DNA from: Hymenobacter ruricola
GTDB taxonomy: Bacteria > Bacteroidota > Bacteroidia > Cytophagales > Hymenobacteraceae
Reading direction: 5' to 3'
Length of the DNA: 64,000 nt
NCBI RefSeq assembly: GCF_015694525.1
Contig: NZ_JADQDM010000023.1
Span: forward strand, 1 to 64,000
Below the pieces are notes generated by a model. It saw only the letters and a program-made list of their open reading frames with translations, ran no database searches and was not told where the DNA came from. Position numbers and translations under genes: made by a program. Shown here piece after piece: positions 48,344 through 57,794 of the stretch; positions within the stretch are counted from its first letter, which is position 1, and each line of letters opens with the position of its first letter.

Positions 48344-50215
48344 ATGCCCCCCGTTTCTGCTTCCACCCCCGCGCCCCGCGCCAAAACCTCCGCTTCCCCT
48401 TCCGCCGCTCAGGCCCACGCCGGGCCCGCCCCGCAGCCCGGCATGGGCGCCGTGCCCCACGCCGGCGGCACCACTTTCCGGATGTGGGCGCCCCACGCCG
48501 AGGCGGTTTCCGTCGTCGGCACTTTCAACGACTGGGACGCGCAAAAAAACCCGCTGCAACTAGAAGGCGACGGCTACTGGGCCACCGACGTGCCCGCGGC
48601 CAAGCCCGGTGACGAGTACAAGTACCACCTCACCAACGGCCAAAACCAGTTCGACCGCAACGACCCCTACGCCCGGCAAGTGACCAACTCGGCCGGCGCC
48701 TCGGTGGTGCACGACCCGCATTTCGACTGGGCCGACGACGAGTTCCACATGCCGGCCTGGAACGAGCTGGTGATTTACGAGCTGCACGTGGGCACCTTCA
48801 ACGCGCCCGATGCCGATAAAGTCGGCACCTTCGCCAGCGTAGCCGAAAAGCTGCCCTACCTGCGCGATTTGGGCATTAATTGCATTGAGTTGCTGCCGGC
48901 TACGGAGTTTCCGGGCAGCCGCTCGTGGGGGTATAATCCCTCGAACCCGTTTGCGCTGGAAAGCGACTACGGCGGGCCGGTGGCCTTCAAAGAGCTGGTG
49001 AAGCAGGCCCACCGGCACGGCATTGCGGTGGTGCTCGACGTGGTGTACAACCACTTCGGCCCCGGCGATTTGGACTTATGGCAATTTGATGGCTGGAGCG
49101 AGAACGACGGCGGCGGCATCTACTTCTACAACGACTGGAAGGCCGAAACGCCTTGGGGCCACAACCGCCCCGACTACGGCCGCCCCGAAGTGCGCCAGTA
49201 CATCCGCGACAACGCCCTGATGTGGCTGCAGGAATACCGCGTGGACGGCCTGCGGGCCGACGCCATTGCCTTCATCCGCAACGTGAAGGGCGAGGAAAAC
49301 CCCGGCGACGACCTGCCCGAGGGCTGGAGCCTGATGCGCTGGATAAACGAGGAAATCGACCAGACCATGCCCTGGAAAATCACCATTGCCGAGGACATGC
49401 GCGGCAACGCCGGCATCACCGAAAGCGTGGCCAACGGCGGCCAGGGCTTCGATTCGCAGTGGGACTCCTCCTTTGTGTACCCCATCGTAAAAGCCCTCAC
49501 CACGCCCACCGACGCCGACCGCAACATGCCGGCCGTGGCCGAGGCCATTTCGGAATCATACAACGGCGACGCCTTCCGCCGCGTCATCTACACCGAAAGC
49601 CACGACGAAGTGGCCAACGGCAAAAGCCGCGTGGCCGAGGAAATCATGCCCGGCGACGCCAGCAGCTACTTTTCCAAGAAGCGCACCACCCTGGGCGCCG
49701 CGCTGGTGCTCACCGCGCCCGGCATCCCGATGCTCTTCCAGGGCCAGGAGTTTCTGGCCGAGGGCGAGTTCAACGACGCCGAGCCGCTGCAGTGGGCCGA
49801 CGTGGACGCCCGCCCCGGCCTGGTGAACCTGTACCGCGACCTGATTGCGCTGCGCCGCAACTTCCGGGGCCAGACGCGGGGCCTGGGCGGGCAGCACACC
49901 CACGTTTTTCACGTCAACAACGAGGAGAAACTGGTGGCCTTCGCCCGCTGGGCCAACGGCGACGGCGGCCCCAACGACACCACGGTGGTCATCGCCAACT
50001 TCGCCAACGCGGCCCGCGACAACTACACCCTCGGCCTGCCCGCCCCCGGCCGCTGGACGGTGCGCTTCAACAGCGACTGGCGCGGCTACGACGGCGAATT
50101 TTCCGACTTCGACAGCTTCGGCCTCGACGCCGTGGCCGGCGAGTACGACGGCTACGCCTGGCACGGCAGCATCGGGCTGGCGCCGTACGCGGTGCTGGTT
50201 TTGTCGCAGGATTAA
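48344..50215 (+). CDS. GH13 alpha-glucan enzyme with CBM48-like domain (branching/debranching type)
   Basis: 623 residues. A Pro/Ala-rich N-terminus precedes a CBM48/E-set domain at ~40-125 (FRMWAPHAEAVSVVGTFNDW). The GH13 barrel then runs to ~510. Catalytic residues: nucleophile in YRVDGLRADAIAF, acid/base in WKITIAEDMRG, and the third Asp in IYTESHDEVANG. It is close to 1,4-alpha-glucan branching enzymes and trehalose hydrolases; exact activity is not separable by eye. The GT3 glycogen synthase at 52937 makes a branching or glycogen-degrading role likely. The ATG at 48344 follows a long in-frame stretch without motifs. Confidence 0.88.
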   Translation: MPPVSASTPAPRAKTSASPSAAQAHAGPAPQPGMGAVPHAGGTTFRMWAPHAEAVSVVGTFNDWDAQKNPLQLEGDGYWATDVPAAKPGDEYKYHLTNGQNQFDRNDPYARQVTNSAGASVVHDPHFDWADDEFHMPAWNELVIYELHVGTFNAPDADKVGTFASVAEKLPYLRDLGINCIELLPATEFPGSRSWGYNPSNPFALESDYGGPVAFKELVKQAHRHGIAVVLDVVYNHFGPGDLDLWQFDGWSENDGGGIYFYNDWKAETPWGHNRPDYGRPEVRQYIRDNALMWLQEYRVDGLRADAIAFIRNVKGEENPGDDLPEGWSLMRWINEEIDQTMPWKITIAEDMRGNAGITESVANGGQGFDSQWDSSFVYPIVKALTTPTDADRNMPAVAEAISESYNGDAFRRVIYTESHDEVANGKSRVAEEIMPGDASSYFSKKRTTLGAALVLTAPGIPMLFQGQEFLAEGEFNDAEPLQWADVDARPGLVNLYRDLIALRRNFRGQTRGLGGQHTHVFHVNNEEKLVAFARWANGDGGPNDTTVVIANFANAARDNYTLGLPAPGRWTVRFNSDWRGYDGEFSDFDSFGLDAVAGEYDGYAWHGSIGLAPYAVLVLSQD

Positions 50216-50231
50216 AAAGCCGGAATTACAA

Positions 50232-50275
50232 AAAGGCCCGTGCAGCGGTTTTCCGGCACGGCCGCTCGGGCCTTT
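50232..50275 (+). terminator. Likely terminator of the GH13 gene
   Basis: The stem AAAGGCCCG/CGGGCCTTT has a 26-nt loop. It lies 16 bp after the stop codon. The T-tract is short, so its strength is uncertain. Confidence 0.55.
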
Positions 50276-50413
50276 GGGGGCTGAATTGGACGCTAGCTCT
50301 TACGGGAACCACGGTGCATTTCCCTTCTTTGGCGGCGCCCAACCAAGCGGCCGTGCGCTGTCCAGTTGATACCTTTTGGCGGCGCTTCTGCCCTTTCGCC
50401 GTTTCTTTGCCTC

Positions 50414-51301
50414 ATGGCCAATACCACCGCGAAAACCATCAACCGCCCCGCTTCCGAACTACAAAATGCGGCCTTCATCCTCGCCGGCGTGTTCGCGGCC
50501 GCGTTCGGCTTAAAGGCCTTCCTGCTCTCCAGCCACTTCATCGACGGCGGCGTCACGGGCGTGTCGATGCTGGTGGCGGCGGCGCTGCGCCTGCCGCTGG
50601 CCGTGCTGCTGTTGGTCATCAACCTGCCCTTCGTGGCACTGGGCTACCGGCAGATGGGCCGCCGCTTTGCCGTGCGCAGCGCCATTGGCATTGGTGGGCT
50701 GGCGCTGGTGCTGGCCTTCGTGCCCTTCCCTGATATCACCTCCGACCGCCTGCTCACGGCCGTGTTTGGCGGCGTGTTCATCGGGGCGGGCATTGGGCTG
50801 GCCATGCGCGGCGGCGCCGTGCTCGATGGCACCGAAATTGCCGCCCTGCTCGTGAGCCGCCACTTGGTGCTCCTCAAAGTCAGCGACATCATCCTGATTC
50901 TGAACGTCATCATTTTCGGCGTGGCCGTGTGGGTGCTCGGCACCGAGCCGGCGCTGTACTCCATGCTCACTTACTTCGCAGCCTCCCGCGTGATGGAATT
51001 CGTGCTCAACGGCATCGAGCAATACACCGGCGTTACCATCGTCTCCGAGCACAGCGAATCCATCCGGCTGGCCATCACCGAGGGCCTGGGGCGCGGCGTG
51101 ACGCTCTACCAGGGCAAGGCCGGCTTCGGCAAGCGCGGCGAGCAGCTGAACGAGCGCGACATCGTCTTCACCGTCGTCACCCGCCTGGAATTGCCCCAGC
51201 TCCACGCCGAAATTCAGCGCATCGACCCGCACGCTTTCGTGGTGCAGTATGGCATTGACGACGCGCAGGGCGGCATCATCAAGAAGCGGCCGCTGCACTA
51301 G
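50414..51301 (+). CDS. YitT-family membrane protein with DUF2179 domain
   Basis: 295 residues. Five to six helices span ~20-190 with the family blocks FLLSSHFIDGGVTGVSMLVA, GGVFIGAGIGLAMRGGAVLD and GTEIAALLV. The last ~85 residues form the cytosolic DUF2179 domain (VTIVSEHSESIRLAITEGLG, GRGVTLYQGKAGFGKRGEQL). The function of the family is not settled. The ATG at 50414 gives a short polar N-terminus before the first helix. Confidence 0.88.
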   Translation: MANTTAKTINRPASELQNAAFILAGVFAAAFGLKAFLLSSHFIDGGVTGVSMLVAAALRLPLAVLLLVINLPFVALGYRQMGRRFAVRSAIGIGGLALVLAFVPFPDITSDRLLTAVFGGVFIGAGIGLAMRGGAVLDGTEIAALLVSRHLVLLKVSDIILILNVIIFGVAVWVLGTEPALYSMLTYFAASRVMEFVLNGIEQYTGVTIVSEHSESIRLAITEGLGRGVTLYQGKAGFGKRGEQLNERDIVFTVVTRLELPQLHAEIQRIDPHAFVVQYGIDDAQGGIIKKRPLH

Positions 51302-51326
51302 GGGCAGGATTTATCTGAGGAAAAAA

Positions 51327-51423
51327 CCGTCATGTCGAGCTTGTCGGGACATCTCGCGTGCAGTACCAACTCAATTGGATTAGTGCTGGCACGCAAGATG
51401 TCTCGACAAGCTCGACATGACGG
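51327..51423. repeat. GTCAT...ATGAC palindromic repeat (family A, copy 6)
   Basis: The ends are CCGTCATGTCGAGCTTGTCG... and its complement. Arms differ slightly near the loop (GGGACATCTCGCGTGC versus GCACGCAAGATGTCTC). It lies between convergent genes. Confidence 0.85.
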
Positions 51424-51427
51424 GCTA

Positions 51428-52078
51428 TTAGCTCTTCTTCAGTAGCTTAAATGCGTGCTGCCAGTCATTATTCCGAAAGCCCGGAATGCACCACAGCAGG
51501 CACAGCGGCTCGATGGCGCGGGCGGCTTCGGCCCCGCCCATGTCCTCCGCTTCGTAGCCGAAGGCCCGGATGAGTTCGGCGGCCTCCGCCTTGGCCCCGT
51601 CATCATTCCCGCAGATAAACATGGTGGGCGTGAGGCCGCCGAAGTCGGGGTTCACTATCACGGCCGCGCCCACGCTGTTGAAGGCCTTCACAAAATGCGC
51701 GCCGGGCACGGCCTGCTGGCACTGCTCCATCAGCGACTCATCGAAGCTGGTAGTGAAGTGCAGCACGCCGTTTTGCGGCGGCACATCGGAAATCGGGTTG
51801 GTGGTGTCGAGGATGGTTTTGCCGGCCAACGCGCCGGGGTCCAGCGCGCGCAGCAGGTGCGGCGCCACCGCGCCCTTCACGGCCAGCACCAGCACATCGC
51901 CAAAAGCCGCGGTGGCCGCGAAGTTGCCCATCTGGCCGGTGGGGCCGGCGTTGGCGTGCCAGGCGCGCAGCTTGTCGGGGTGCTCGGTGCCAAGCATCAC
52001 GGCGTGGCCGCGCTGCAAAAAACCATCGGCCAGCGTGGTGGCCACCACGCCGGAGCCCAGAATTCCAATGTTTTTCAT
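51428..52078 (-). CDS. NADPH-dependent F420-reductase-like oxidoreductase
   Basis: 216 residues. A Rossmann N-terminus, GILGSGVVATTLADGF, binds NADP. The blocks VLVLAVKGAVAPHLL and KTILDTTNPIS are typical of the F420-dependent NADP oxidoreductase-like fold. There is no evidence that the host makes F420, and many members are reductases of unknown substrate. It is followed on the same strand by nothing closely linked; the nitroreductase gene is 39 bp upstream on the same strand. Confidence 0.8.
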   Translation of the reverse strand: MKNIGILGSGVVATTLADGFLQRGHAVMLGTEHPDKLRAWHANAGPTGQMGNFAATAAFGDVLVLAVKGAVAPHLLRALDPGALAGKTILDTTNPISDVPPQNGVLHFTTSFDESLMEQCQQAVPGAHFVKAFNSVGAAVIVNPDFGGLTPTMFICGNDDGAKAEAAELIRAFGYEAEDMGGAEAARAIEPLCLLWCIPGFRNNDWQHAFKLLKKS

Positions 52079-52117
52079 GGCAGTTCCTTAGTTGAAAAGT
52101 AACAGCCAATATATGAA

Positions 52118-52747
52118 TTATACCGTAGCTTGGTCGTAGCGCTCGTCAGCCAGGCCGGGCCAGGCGCCTTCAAACAGGAATTCGGCCAGTGGCTTGCGGG
52201 TGCGCGGGGCCAGTTCCTTCTCGCGCAGGGCATCGGGCAGGGCGGCCGGGTCGCCGGGGTAGCCGAGGGTGAACACGGCCACGGGCTCGTAGCCGGCCGG
52301 AATGTTGAAGGCGGCGCGCAGCTTGTCGGGTGAGAAGCCGGCCATTTGGTGCACCTGCAGGCCCAGCTCCGTGGCCTGAATGGCCATGGTGGCCGTGGCC
52401 TGGCCCACGTCGTGCCGGGCCCAGGCGTTGGGGTTGTCGTCGTGCGAGAAGGTGAGCTTGGCAATGCTTATGCCCAGCACCGGCGCGTTTTTGGCCCACA
52501 CCTGGTTGAATTCGCCCATGCTGGTCAGGATTTTAGCAAACGCCTCGGGGCTGCCGGCCTGGGTGCCCACGAGGTAGCGCCAGGGCTGCTCGCCAAAGCA
52601 GGAGGCCGCCGACGAGGCCGCCGTGAAGACCTGGTGCAGGGTCTCGGCCGGCACGGGCTGGGGGCTATAAGCGCGGGGGCTGCGGCGCTGGGTGAGCACC
52701 GGCAGGATGGCGGTTTCGAGGGTGAGGACGTTGGTGGTGTCGGACAT
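52118..52747 (-). CDS. Nitroreductase-family FMN oxidoreductase
   Basis: 209 residues. The N-terminal FMN-contact block is RRSPRAYSPQPVPAETLHQV; the second is SCFGEQPWRYLVG; and the helix DVGQATATMAIQATELGLQV with EPVAVFTLGYPGD completes the family pattern. It would use NAD(P)H to reduce nitro or quinone compounds. It is 39 bp upstream of the F420-reductase-like gene on the same strand, so the two are likely one redox unit. Confidence 0.9.
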   Translation of the reverse strand: MSDTTNVLTLETAILPVLTQRRSPRAYSPQPVPAETLHQVFTAASSAASCFGEQPWRYLVGTQAGSPEAFAKILTSMGEFNQVWAKNAPVLGISIAKLTFSHDDNPNAWARHDVGQATATMAIQATELGLQVHQMAGFSPDKLRAAFNIPAGYEPVAVFTLGYPGDPAALPDALREKELAPRTRKPLAEFLFEGAWPGLADERYDQATV

Positions 52748-52936
52748 CGGGAGCACTGAATAAGGATGAATTTGAATTGCAAGGCGGGTAACCGGCGCCG
52801 GGGCGCGAAGTTTTGCCACGGCCGAGGTACCTACGGGGCGCTGCCCGAAAAACTGCTGCCCACGGTGGCATCTAACGGCCAACCGGCTTACCTTTCGCCG
52901 CGTTCTTACCCTCGTACTCCTTCCTTGCCCGCCCGT

Positions 52937-54775
52937 ATGCTCCCGCAGTCCAATGCCCCCGAAGTCCTGTTTCCCGATTCGCTGCTGGTCGAAGTGGCCT
53001 GGGAAGTCTGCAACCAGGTGGGCGGCATCTACACAGTCATCCGCTCGAAAGTGCCGGCCACCGTGCCCGCCTGGGGCAGCCGCTACTGCCTGGTGGGCCC
53101 CTACTTCCCCAACATGGCCCAGGGCGAGTTCGAGGCCTTCGACGACCTGACCGTGCACACCGCTTCCGACCCCTTCGGCGCGGCCGTGCGCACCATGCGC
53201 GCCCAGGGCTACGACGTGTGCTACGGCACCTGGCTCGTGACGGGCCGGCCCCGCGTGGTACTTATCAACCCGTTTCAGGCTTATAACAAGCTCGGCGAGC
53301 TGAAATCGGACCTCTGGCAGCGCCACGGCATTCCCTCGCCGGATAATGACGACCTCTTGCACCAGGTCATTGCCTTTGGGCACCTCACCACCATCTTCTT
53401 TCAGCACGTGGCGGCCCAGGTGAAGCCCAAGCAGCGCCTATTGGGCCACTTCCACGAGTGGATGACCGGCGTGGCCATTCCGGAGCTGCGCCGCCTGCAG
53501 GTGCCGGCCCACCTGCTTTTCACCACCCACGCCACGCTACTGGGCCGCTACCTGGCCATGAACGACCCCGATTTTTACGACCACCTGATGTGGGTGAACT
53601 GGGAAAACGAGGCCAAGCACTTCAACATCGAGCCGGCCGTGAAGATGGAGCGCGCCGCCGCCCACGGCAGCCACGTCTTCACCACCGTGAGCGAGCTAAC
53701 GGTGCGCGAGTGCATTTATCTATTAGACAGAATACCCGATGCGGTGCTGCCCAACGGCCTCAACATCGAGCGTTTCGTGGCCCTGCACGAGTTCCAGAAC
53801 CTGCACCAGCAGTACAAGGCCAAAATTCACGAATTCGTAATGGCCCACTTTTTCCAGTCGTACGCTTTCGACCTCGACCGGACGCTGTATTTCTTCACTT
53901 CGGGCCGCTACGAGTACCACAACAAAGGCTTCGACCTGACCCTCGAAGCCCTGGCCCGCCTCAACCACCGCCTGCAGCAAAGTGGGCTGGACGGCCAGGT
54001 GGTGATGTTTTTCATCACCAAGCGCCCTTACACCAGCATCAACCCGCAGGTGCTGGAACGCCGCGCCCTGCTGGATGAAGTGCACGAAACCTGCCAAGCC
54101 ATCGAGCGGCAGGTGGGTGAGCGCCTGTTCTACGCCGCCGCCGCCAGCCAGGACCACAAGCTGCCCGACCTCAGCAACATGGTGGACGACTACTGGCGCC
54201 TGCGCTACCGCCGCACCCTGCAAAGCTGGAAAACCAACACCCTGCCGCCCGTCATCACCCACAACCTGGTGAACGACCAGGACGACGACATTCTGAACTT
54301 CATGCGCCGGGCCAGCCTGCTCAACCACAAGCACGACCGGGTGAAAATGGTGTACCACCCCGATTTCGTGTCGCCGGCCTCGCCCCTGCTGGGCATGGAG
54401 TACGGGCAGTTTGTGCGCGGCTGCCACCTGGGCGTGTTCCCGAGCTACTACGAGCCCTGGGGCTACACCCCGCTCGAATGCGTGGCCCGCGGCGTGCCCG
54501 CCATCACCTCCGACCTGTCCGGCTTCGGCGACTACGTGCTCGAAACCATCCCGGAGCCCGAATCGAAAGGCATTTTCGTGGTCCACCGCCAGGAAAAATC
54601 CTTCGACGAGTCGGCCGAGGAGCTCTGCAACATGATGTGGGACTTCGTGCTGCTCAACCGCCGCGAGCGCATCATGCAGCGCAACGCCGTGGAAAGCTCG
54701 GCGGAGCTGTTCGACTGGAAAAACCTGCGCGTGCACTACGACCGGGCGTATGCCTTGGCGTTGGAGCGGCAATAA
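52937..54775 (+). CDS. Glycogen synthase, GT3 (eukaryote-like) type
   Basis: 612 residues. It starts FPDSLLVEVAWEVCNQVGGI, the eukaryotic GYS pattern, with WGSRYCLVGPY nearby. The donor site near the C-terminus is CHLGVFPSYYEPWGYTPLEC (E-x-x-x-x-x-x-E with Y-E-P-W-G-Y-T-P). A long insertion with LLGHFHEWMTGVAIPELRRL and LFTTHATLLGRYLA is typical of GT3. The usual bacterial GlgA belongs to GT5 and is not this protein. It should extend alpha-1,4-glucan from a nucleotide sugar. The start at 52937 gives the normal family N-terminus. Confidence 0.92.
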   Translation: MLPQSNAPEVLFPDSLLVEVAWEVCNQVGGIYTVIRSKVPATVPAWGSRYCLVGPYFPNMAQGEFEAFDDLTVHTASDPFGAAVRTMRAQGYDVCYGTWLVTGRPRVVLINPFQAYNKLGELKSDLWQRHGIPSPDNDDLLHQVIAFGHLTTIFFQHVAAQVKPKQRLLGHFHEWMTGVAIPELRRLQVPAHLLFTTHATLLGRYLAMNDPDFYDHLMWVNWENEAKHFNIEPAVKMERAAAHGSHVFTTVSELTVRECIYLLDRIPDAVLPNGLNIERFVALHEFQNLHQQYKAKIHEFVMAHFFQSYAFDLDRTLYFFTSGRYEYHNKGFDLTLEALARLNHRLQQSGLDGQVVMFFITKRPYTSINPQVLERRALLDEVHETCQAIERQVGERLFYAAAASQDHKLPDLSNMVDDYWRLRYRRTLQSWKTNTLPPVITHNLVNDQDDDILNFMRRASLLNHKHDRVKMVYHPDFVSPASPLLGMEYGQFVRGCHLGVFPSYYEPWGYTPLECVARGVPAITSDLSGFGDYVLETIPEPESKGIFVVHRQEKSFDESAEELCNMMWDFVLLNRRERIMQRNAVESSAELFDWKNLRVHYDRAYALALERQ

Positions 54776-54792
54776 CAACTGACATATTTCTA

Positions 54793-55293
54793 ATGAGGTT
54801 GACTGCTAGCGATAAACTGGAAATAATGTTGCGGGAAGGCAGCTTCCTGGTAGGAGTTGGCGGCTCACTTATAGCGTTATCGAGCCTGCTGGTCAAGCTA
54901 TCCAATTCAGAATATGCCCTCGATGAGCTAATAATAGGCGCTGCGTTCATCGTTTTCGGCCTGGGCTTGGTTTACCACAGCGTTGACAAGCACAAATTAT
55001 TGTGGGCCCTTGCTGCCGACCCCAGTCTCGTTACCGGAACCCTCGAACCAGCCCGCACCACAACGGAGGAAATCGACGGCACAACCTTTTACCGCGTAGC
55101 TTACGATTACCAATTTGACGGAATGACCTATTCCCATTGCGTCGAGACAAGCCGCCCTGAAAAGTATGGCGCCCAAGAATCCATTTTTATTCAACGGTCA
55201 CGGCCCGCAAATGCGGTATTCGCCGCCGACCTACCCAGTGTAGTGCGAGAAAAACTACTGTCAGCAACTTCCAATCAGTTCCATGCACAGTAG
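54793..55293 (+). CDS. Membrane protein with two helices
   Basis: 166 residues. Two helices are seen at ~15-35 (GSFLVGVGGSLIALSSLL) and ~45-62 (ELIIGAAFIVFGLGLVYH). The rest is soluble and strand-rich (FYRVAYDYQFDGMTYSHCVE). GC content is lower than its neighbours. It lies 17 bp after the glycogen synthase stop and overlaps the next gene by 11 bp. The family is unknown. Confidence 0.6.
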   Translation: MRLTASDKLEIMLREGSFLVGVGGSLIALSSLLVKLSNSEYALDELIIGAAFIVFGLGLVYHSVDKHKLLWALAADPSLVTGTLEPARTTTEEIDGTTFYRVAYDYQFDGMTYSHCVETSRPEKYGAQESIFIQRSRPANAVFAADLPSVVREKLLSATSNQFHAQ

Positions 55294-56161
55294 AATACCC
55301 ATTCTGGTGATAACCGGCTTCATTTCGATTACCGCCACTCTCGCCCACGAGTTTTGGCTCGAAGCCCCGCGCTTCCGCCTGCAGCCCGGCGCCACGGTCA
55401 GCATCCACCCCCTCATCGGGGCCGACTTCGCTGGCAAACCCTGGACCACCAAAGCCACCAAAGTCCTCCGCCTGGCCCGCTACGGCCCCGCGCCGGCCGA
55501 CAGTTCCAACCTCACGCCCGCCCCCGGCGCGGCCGAAACCGACACCTTCCGCACCGCCTTCACCTTTGCGCAGCCCGGCACCCACGTCGTGCTCCTGCGC
55601 TCCACCAACTCCTTCACCGAGTTGCCCGCCGAGCAGTTCACCGCCTACCTGCGCGAAGAAGGCCTTGACTACCCCCTGAAGCTGCGCCAGGAAAACGACC
55701 AAACCGACAAGCCCGGCCGCGAAACCTACCGCCGCTGCGCCAAAGCCCTGGTGCAAGTGGGCGAAGCCGCCGCGACCCTTGCCGCCACCGACAGCGCCTG
55801 CCGCCGCGTCTACGGCCTGCCGCTGGAGCTGGTGCCCGAGCAAAATCCCTACCGCGTGCGCACCGATAAATCCCTCACCGTGCGCGTGCTGCACAATGGC
55901 AAGCCGGCTTTTGGCGCGTCTGTGCAGATATGGCAGCGCCAGCCCGGCGGCCTGCCCACCACGCATTACACCACCCGCGCCAACCAAAACGGCCGCATCT
56001 TGTTACGACTATCGGGGCCCGGCCCGTACCTGCTGGCCGCCGTGGACATGACGGTGGCACCCGCCAAGCTGCGCGACCGCGCCGACTGGCAATCGACCTG
56101 GGCCTCGCTCACGTTTGCGGGGCCGCCCGCCGGGCCCCTGCGGGCCGGAGCAAAACATTAG
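55283..56161 (+). CDS. DUF4198-type periplasmic protein
   Basis: 292 residues. The signal ITGFISITATLAHEFWLEAP contains the family HEFWLEA motif right after the cleavage region. Two Ig-like parts span ~25-130 and ~190-280 (PYRVRTDKSLTVRVLHNGKP, then GASVQIWQRQPGG and TRANQNGRILLRLSGPGPYL). Members occur near metal uptake genes, but no metal transporter is near here. The function is unknown. Confidence 0.78.
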   Translation: MHSRIPILVITGFISITATLAHEFWLEAPRFRLQPGATVSIHPLIGADFAGKPWTTKATKVLRLARYGPAPADSSNLTPAPGAAETDTFRTAFTFAQPGTHVVLLRSTNSFTELPAEQFTAYLREEGLDYPLKLRQENDQTDKPGRETYRRCAKALVQVGEAAATLAATDSACRRVYGLPLELVPEQNPYRVRTDKSLTVRVLHNGKPAFGASVQIWQRQPGGLPTTHYTTRANQNGRILLRLSGPGPYLLAAVDMTVAPAKLRDRADWQSTWASLTFAGPPAGPLRAGAKH

Positions 56162-56229
56162 CCAGCTTCACCCAAAATTTTGGGTTTTTTATTTACCTTC
56201 GCCGTTCCCTTACTCTCCTTGCCCGCTGT

Positions 56230-56604
56230 ATGAAGTACACGATTGATAAAAAAGAAAGCTACACCATCATCACCATTGAGGAGAAAAAGCTCGACACCAC
56301 CGTGGCGCCCGACCTCAAATCGGAGTTTGTGAAGCTCAACGCTGAAGGCATCAACAACCTGATTCTGGACCTCACCAACGTGAAGTACACCGATTCGTCG
56401 GGCCTCAGCTCCATTCTGATTGCCAACCGGCTCTGCAACTCCACGGGCGGCCTGCTGGTGCTCACCGGCCTGCAAGACCACGTGCTGAAGCTCATCACCA
56501 TCAGCAAGCTGGAGTCGGTGCTGCACATCCTGCCCACGGTGGAAGAAGGCATTGACCGCGTGTTTCTGCACGCCATCGAGCGCGACCTGACCGATAAGGA
56601 ATAG
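56230..56604 (+). CDS. STAS-domain anti-sigma-factor antagonist
   Basis: 124 residues. The STAS fold is clear, with NNLILDLTNVKYTDSSGLSS and the phosphorylatable Ser in TDSSG. The loop IANRLCNSTGGLLVLTGLQD and the C-terminal helix end normally. It would switch an anti-sigma factor when not phosphorylated. No kinase is adjacent; the SpoIIE phosphatase at 20259 could be a partner only by inference. Confidence 0.9.
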   Translation: MKYTIDKKESYTIITIEEKKLDTTVAPDLKSEFVKLNAEGINNLILDLTNVKYTDSSGLSSILIANRLCNSTGGLLVLTGLQDHVLKLITISKLESVLHILPTVEEGIDRVFLHAIERDLTDKE

Positions 56605-56611
56605 CTTTTTT

Positions 56612-56768
56612 GAGCTGTTAGCGGGTGCCTTAATTCGCCACTTGGCTGTTAGCTGTTAGCCTTCTTTCGGGGGTGCTACCGGCTGGCAGCCAATTTTGCT
56701 TTTCTTCACCGCCCTCTTTTTCACTTAAAAAAAGCTAGCAGCCATCCGCTGCTAGCCAACAGCGAACC
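56612..56768. repeat. AGCTGTTAGC-type short repeats with palindrome
   Basis: Several copies of GCTGTTAGC (near 56615, 56645 and 56652) are followed by an inverted group (GCTAGCAGCCATCC..., GCTGCTAGCCAACAGC) near 56736-56763. It lies just before the RNase Z start. It is a local repeat cluster of unknown function. Confidence 0.5.
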
Positions 56769-56769
56769 A

Positions 56770-57681
56770 TTGACTTTCGAGCTGAAGATATTGGGCTCGG
56801 CTTCGGCCACGCCGGTCGCCGGCCGCCACCCCACGGCGCAGGTGCTCACGGTGGGCGCTTCTACCTACCTGATTGACTGCGGCGAAGGCACGCAGTGGCA
56901 GATGCTGGAGTACCGCGTGCGGCCGCATCACCTGCGGGCCATCTTCATCTCGCACCTGCACGGCGACCATTATTTTGGCTTGTTTGGCCTGCTGGGCACC
57001 ATGCACCTGCAGGGCCGCACCCAGCCGCTGCGCATCATCGGCCCGCCCGGGCTAGACGAAGTCCTCGTCGCCCAGGCCCGCGTCTCGAACATGCACCTGG
57101 CCTTCGCCATGGAGTTTACGCCCGTAGACACCGAAGCCCACGCCGTGGTGTATGAAGATGAGCTGCTTACGGTGGCCTCGCTGCCCATGCGCCACCGCAT
57201 TCCGTGCGCCGGCTACCTGTTTTCGGAACGGCCGCGCCGCGCCAACTTGCTCAAGGAACGGCTGCCCGCCGGCCTGCGGCCCGAGCAGCTGGCCCGCTTG
57301 GCCCAGGGCGAAGACCTGCCCGCCGACGGGCAGCAGCCCGGCCTGCGCCACGCCGATGTGGCCGGCCCGCCGCCCGCGCCGCGCCGCTACGCCTTCTTTT
57401 CCGACACGCTCTACACGCCCGCGCTGGCCGACCTCGTTCAGGGCGTCGACTTGCTCTACCACGAGGCCACGTTCCTGGAAGAGCTGCGCGAGCGCGCCGC
57501 CCAAACCCACCACAGCACCGCCCGCCAGGCCGCGCAATTGGCTGCGGCCGCCGGCGCGAAACGTTTTCTCATCGGGCACTTCTCTAGCCGCTACAAAAGC
57601 CTCGGGCCCTTGCTGGAAGAAGCCCGGGCCGTGTACCCCGAGGCCGAACTTGCCACCGAAGGGCTCGCGGCGAGTTTGTAG
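56770..57681 (+). CDS. rnz: Ribonuclease Z
   Basis: 303 residues, the short (bacterial) form. The zinc motif is SHLHGDHYFGLFGLLGTM. Other ligands are in YHEATF and RFLIGHFSSRY. The exosite-type insertion is seen with GPPGLDEVL. It removes 3' trailers from tRNA precursors. The start is TTG at 56770 (TTG ACT TTC GAG); no ATG gives the first strand. The gene starts right after the short repeats. Confidence 0.92.
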   Translation: MTFELKILGSASATPVAGRHPTAQVLTVGASTYLIDCGEGTQWQMLEYRVRPHHLRAIFISHLHGDHYFGLFGLLGTMHLQGRTQPLRIIGPPGLDEVLVAQARVSNMHLAFAMEFTPVDTEAHAVVYEDELLTVASLPMRHRIPCAGYLFSERPRRANLLKERLPAGLRPEQLARLAQGEDLPADGQQPGLRHADVAGPPPAPRRYAFFSDTLYTPALADLVQGVDLLYHEATFLEELRERAAQTHHSTARQAAQLAAAAGAKRFLIGHFSSRYKSLGPLLEEARAVYPEAELATEGLAASL

Positions 57682-57693
57682 TGGCATCTATTG

Positions 57694-57784
57694 TTTGTCA
57701 TCCTGAGCGGAGCGAAGGACCTTCTCACGCTCGCACAAATCGGTGTGTCATGATAAGGTCCTTCGCTCCGCTCAGGATGACAAA
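57694..57784. repeat. GTCAT...ATGAC palindromic repeat (family A, copy 7)
   Basis: The ends are TTTGTCATCCTGAGCGGAGCG... and its complement ending ATGACAAA. The core arms read GAAGGACCTTCTCAC-like with changes on the right side. It lies 10 bp before the transporter start. Confidence 0.85.
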
Positions 57785-57794
57785 ATTTTAACTC

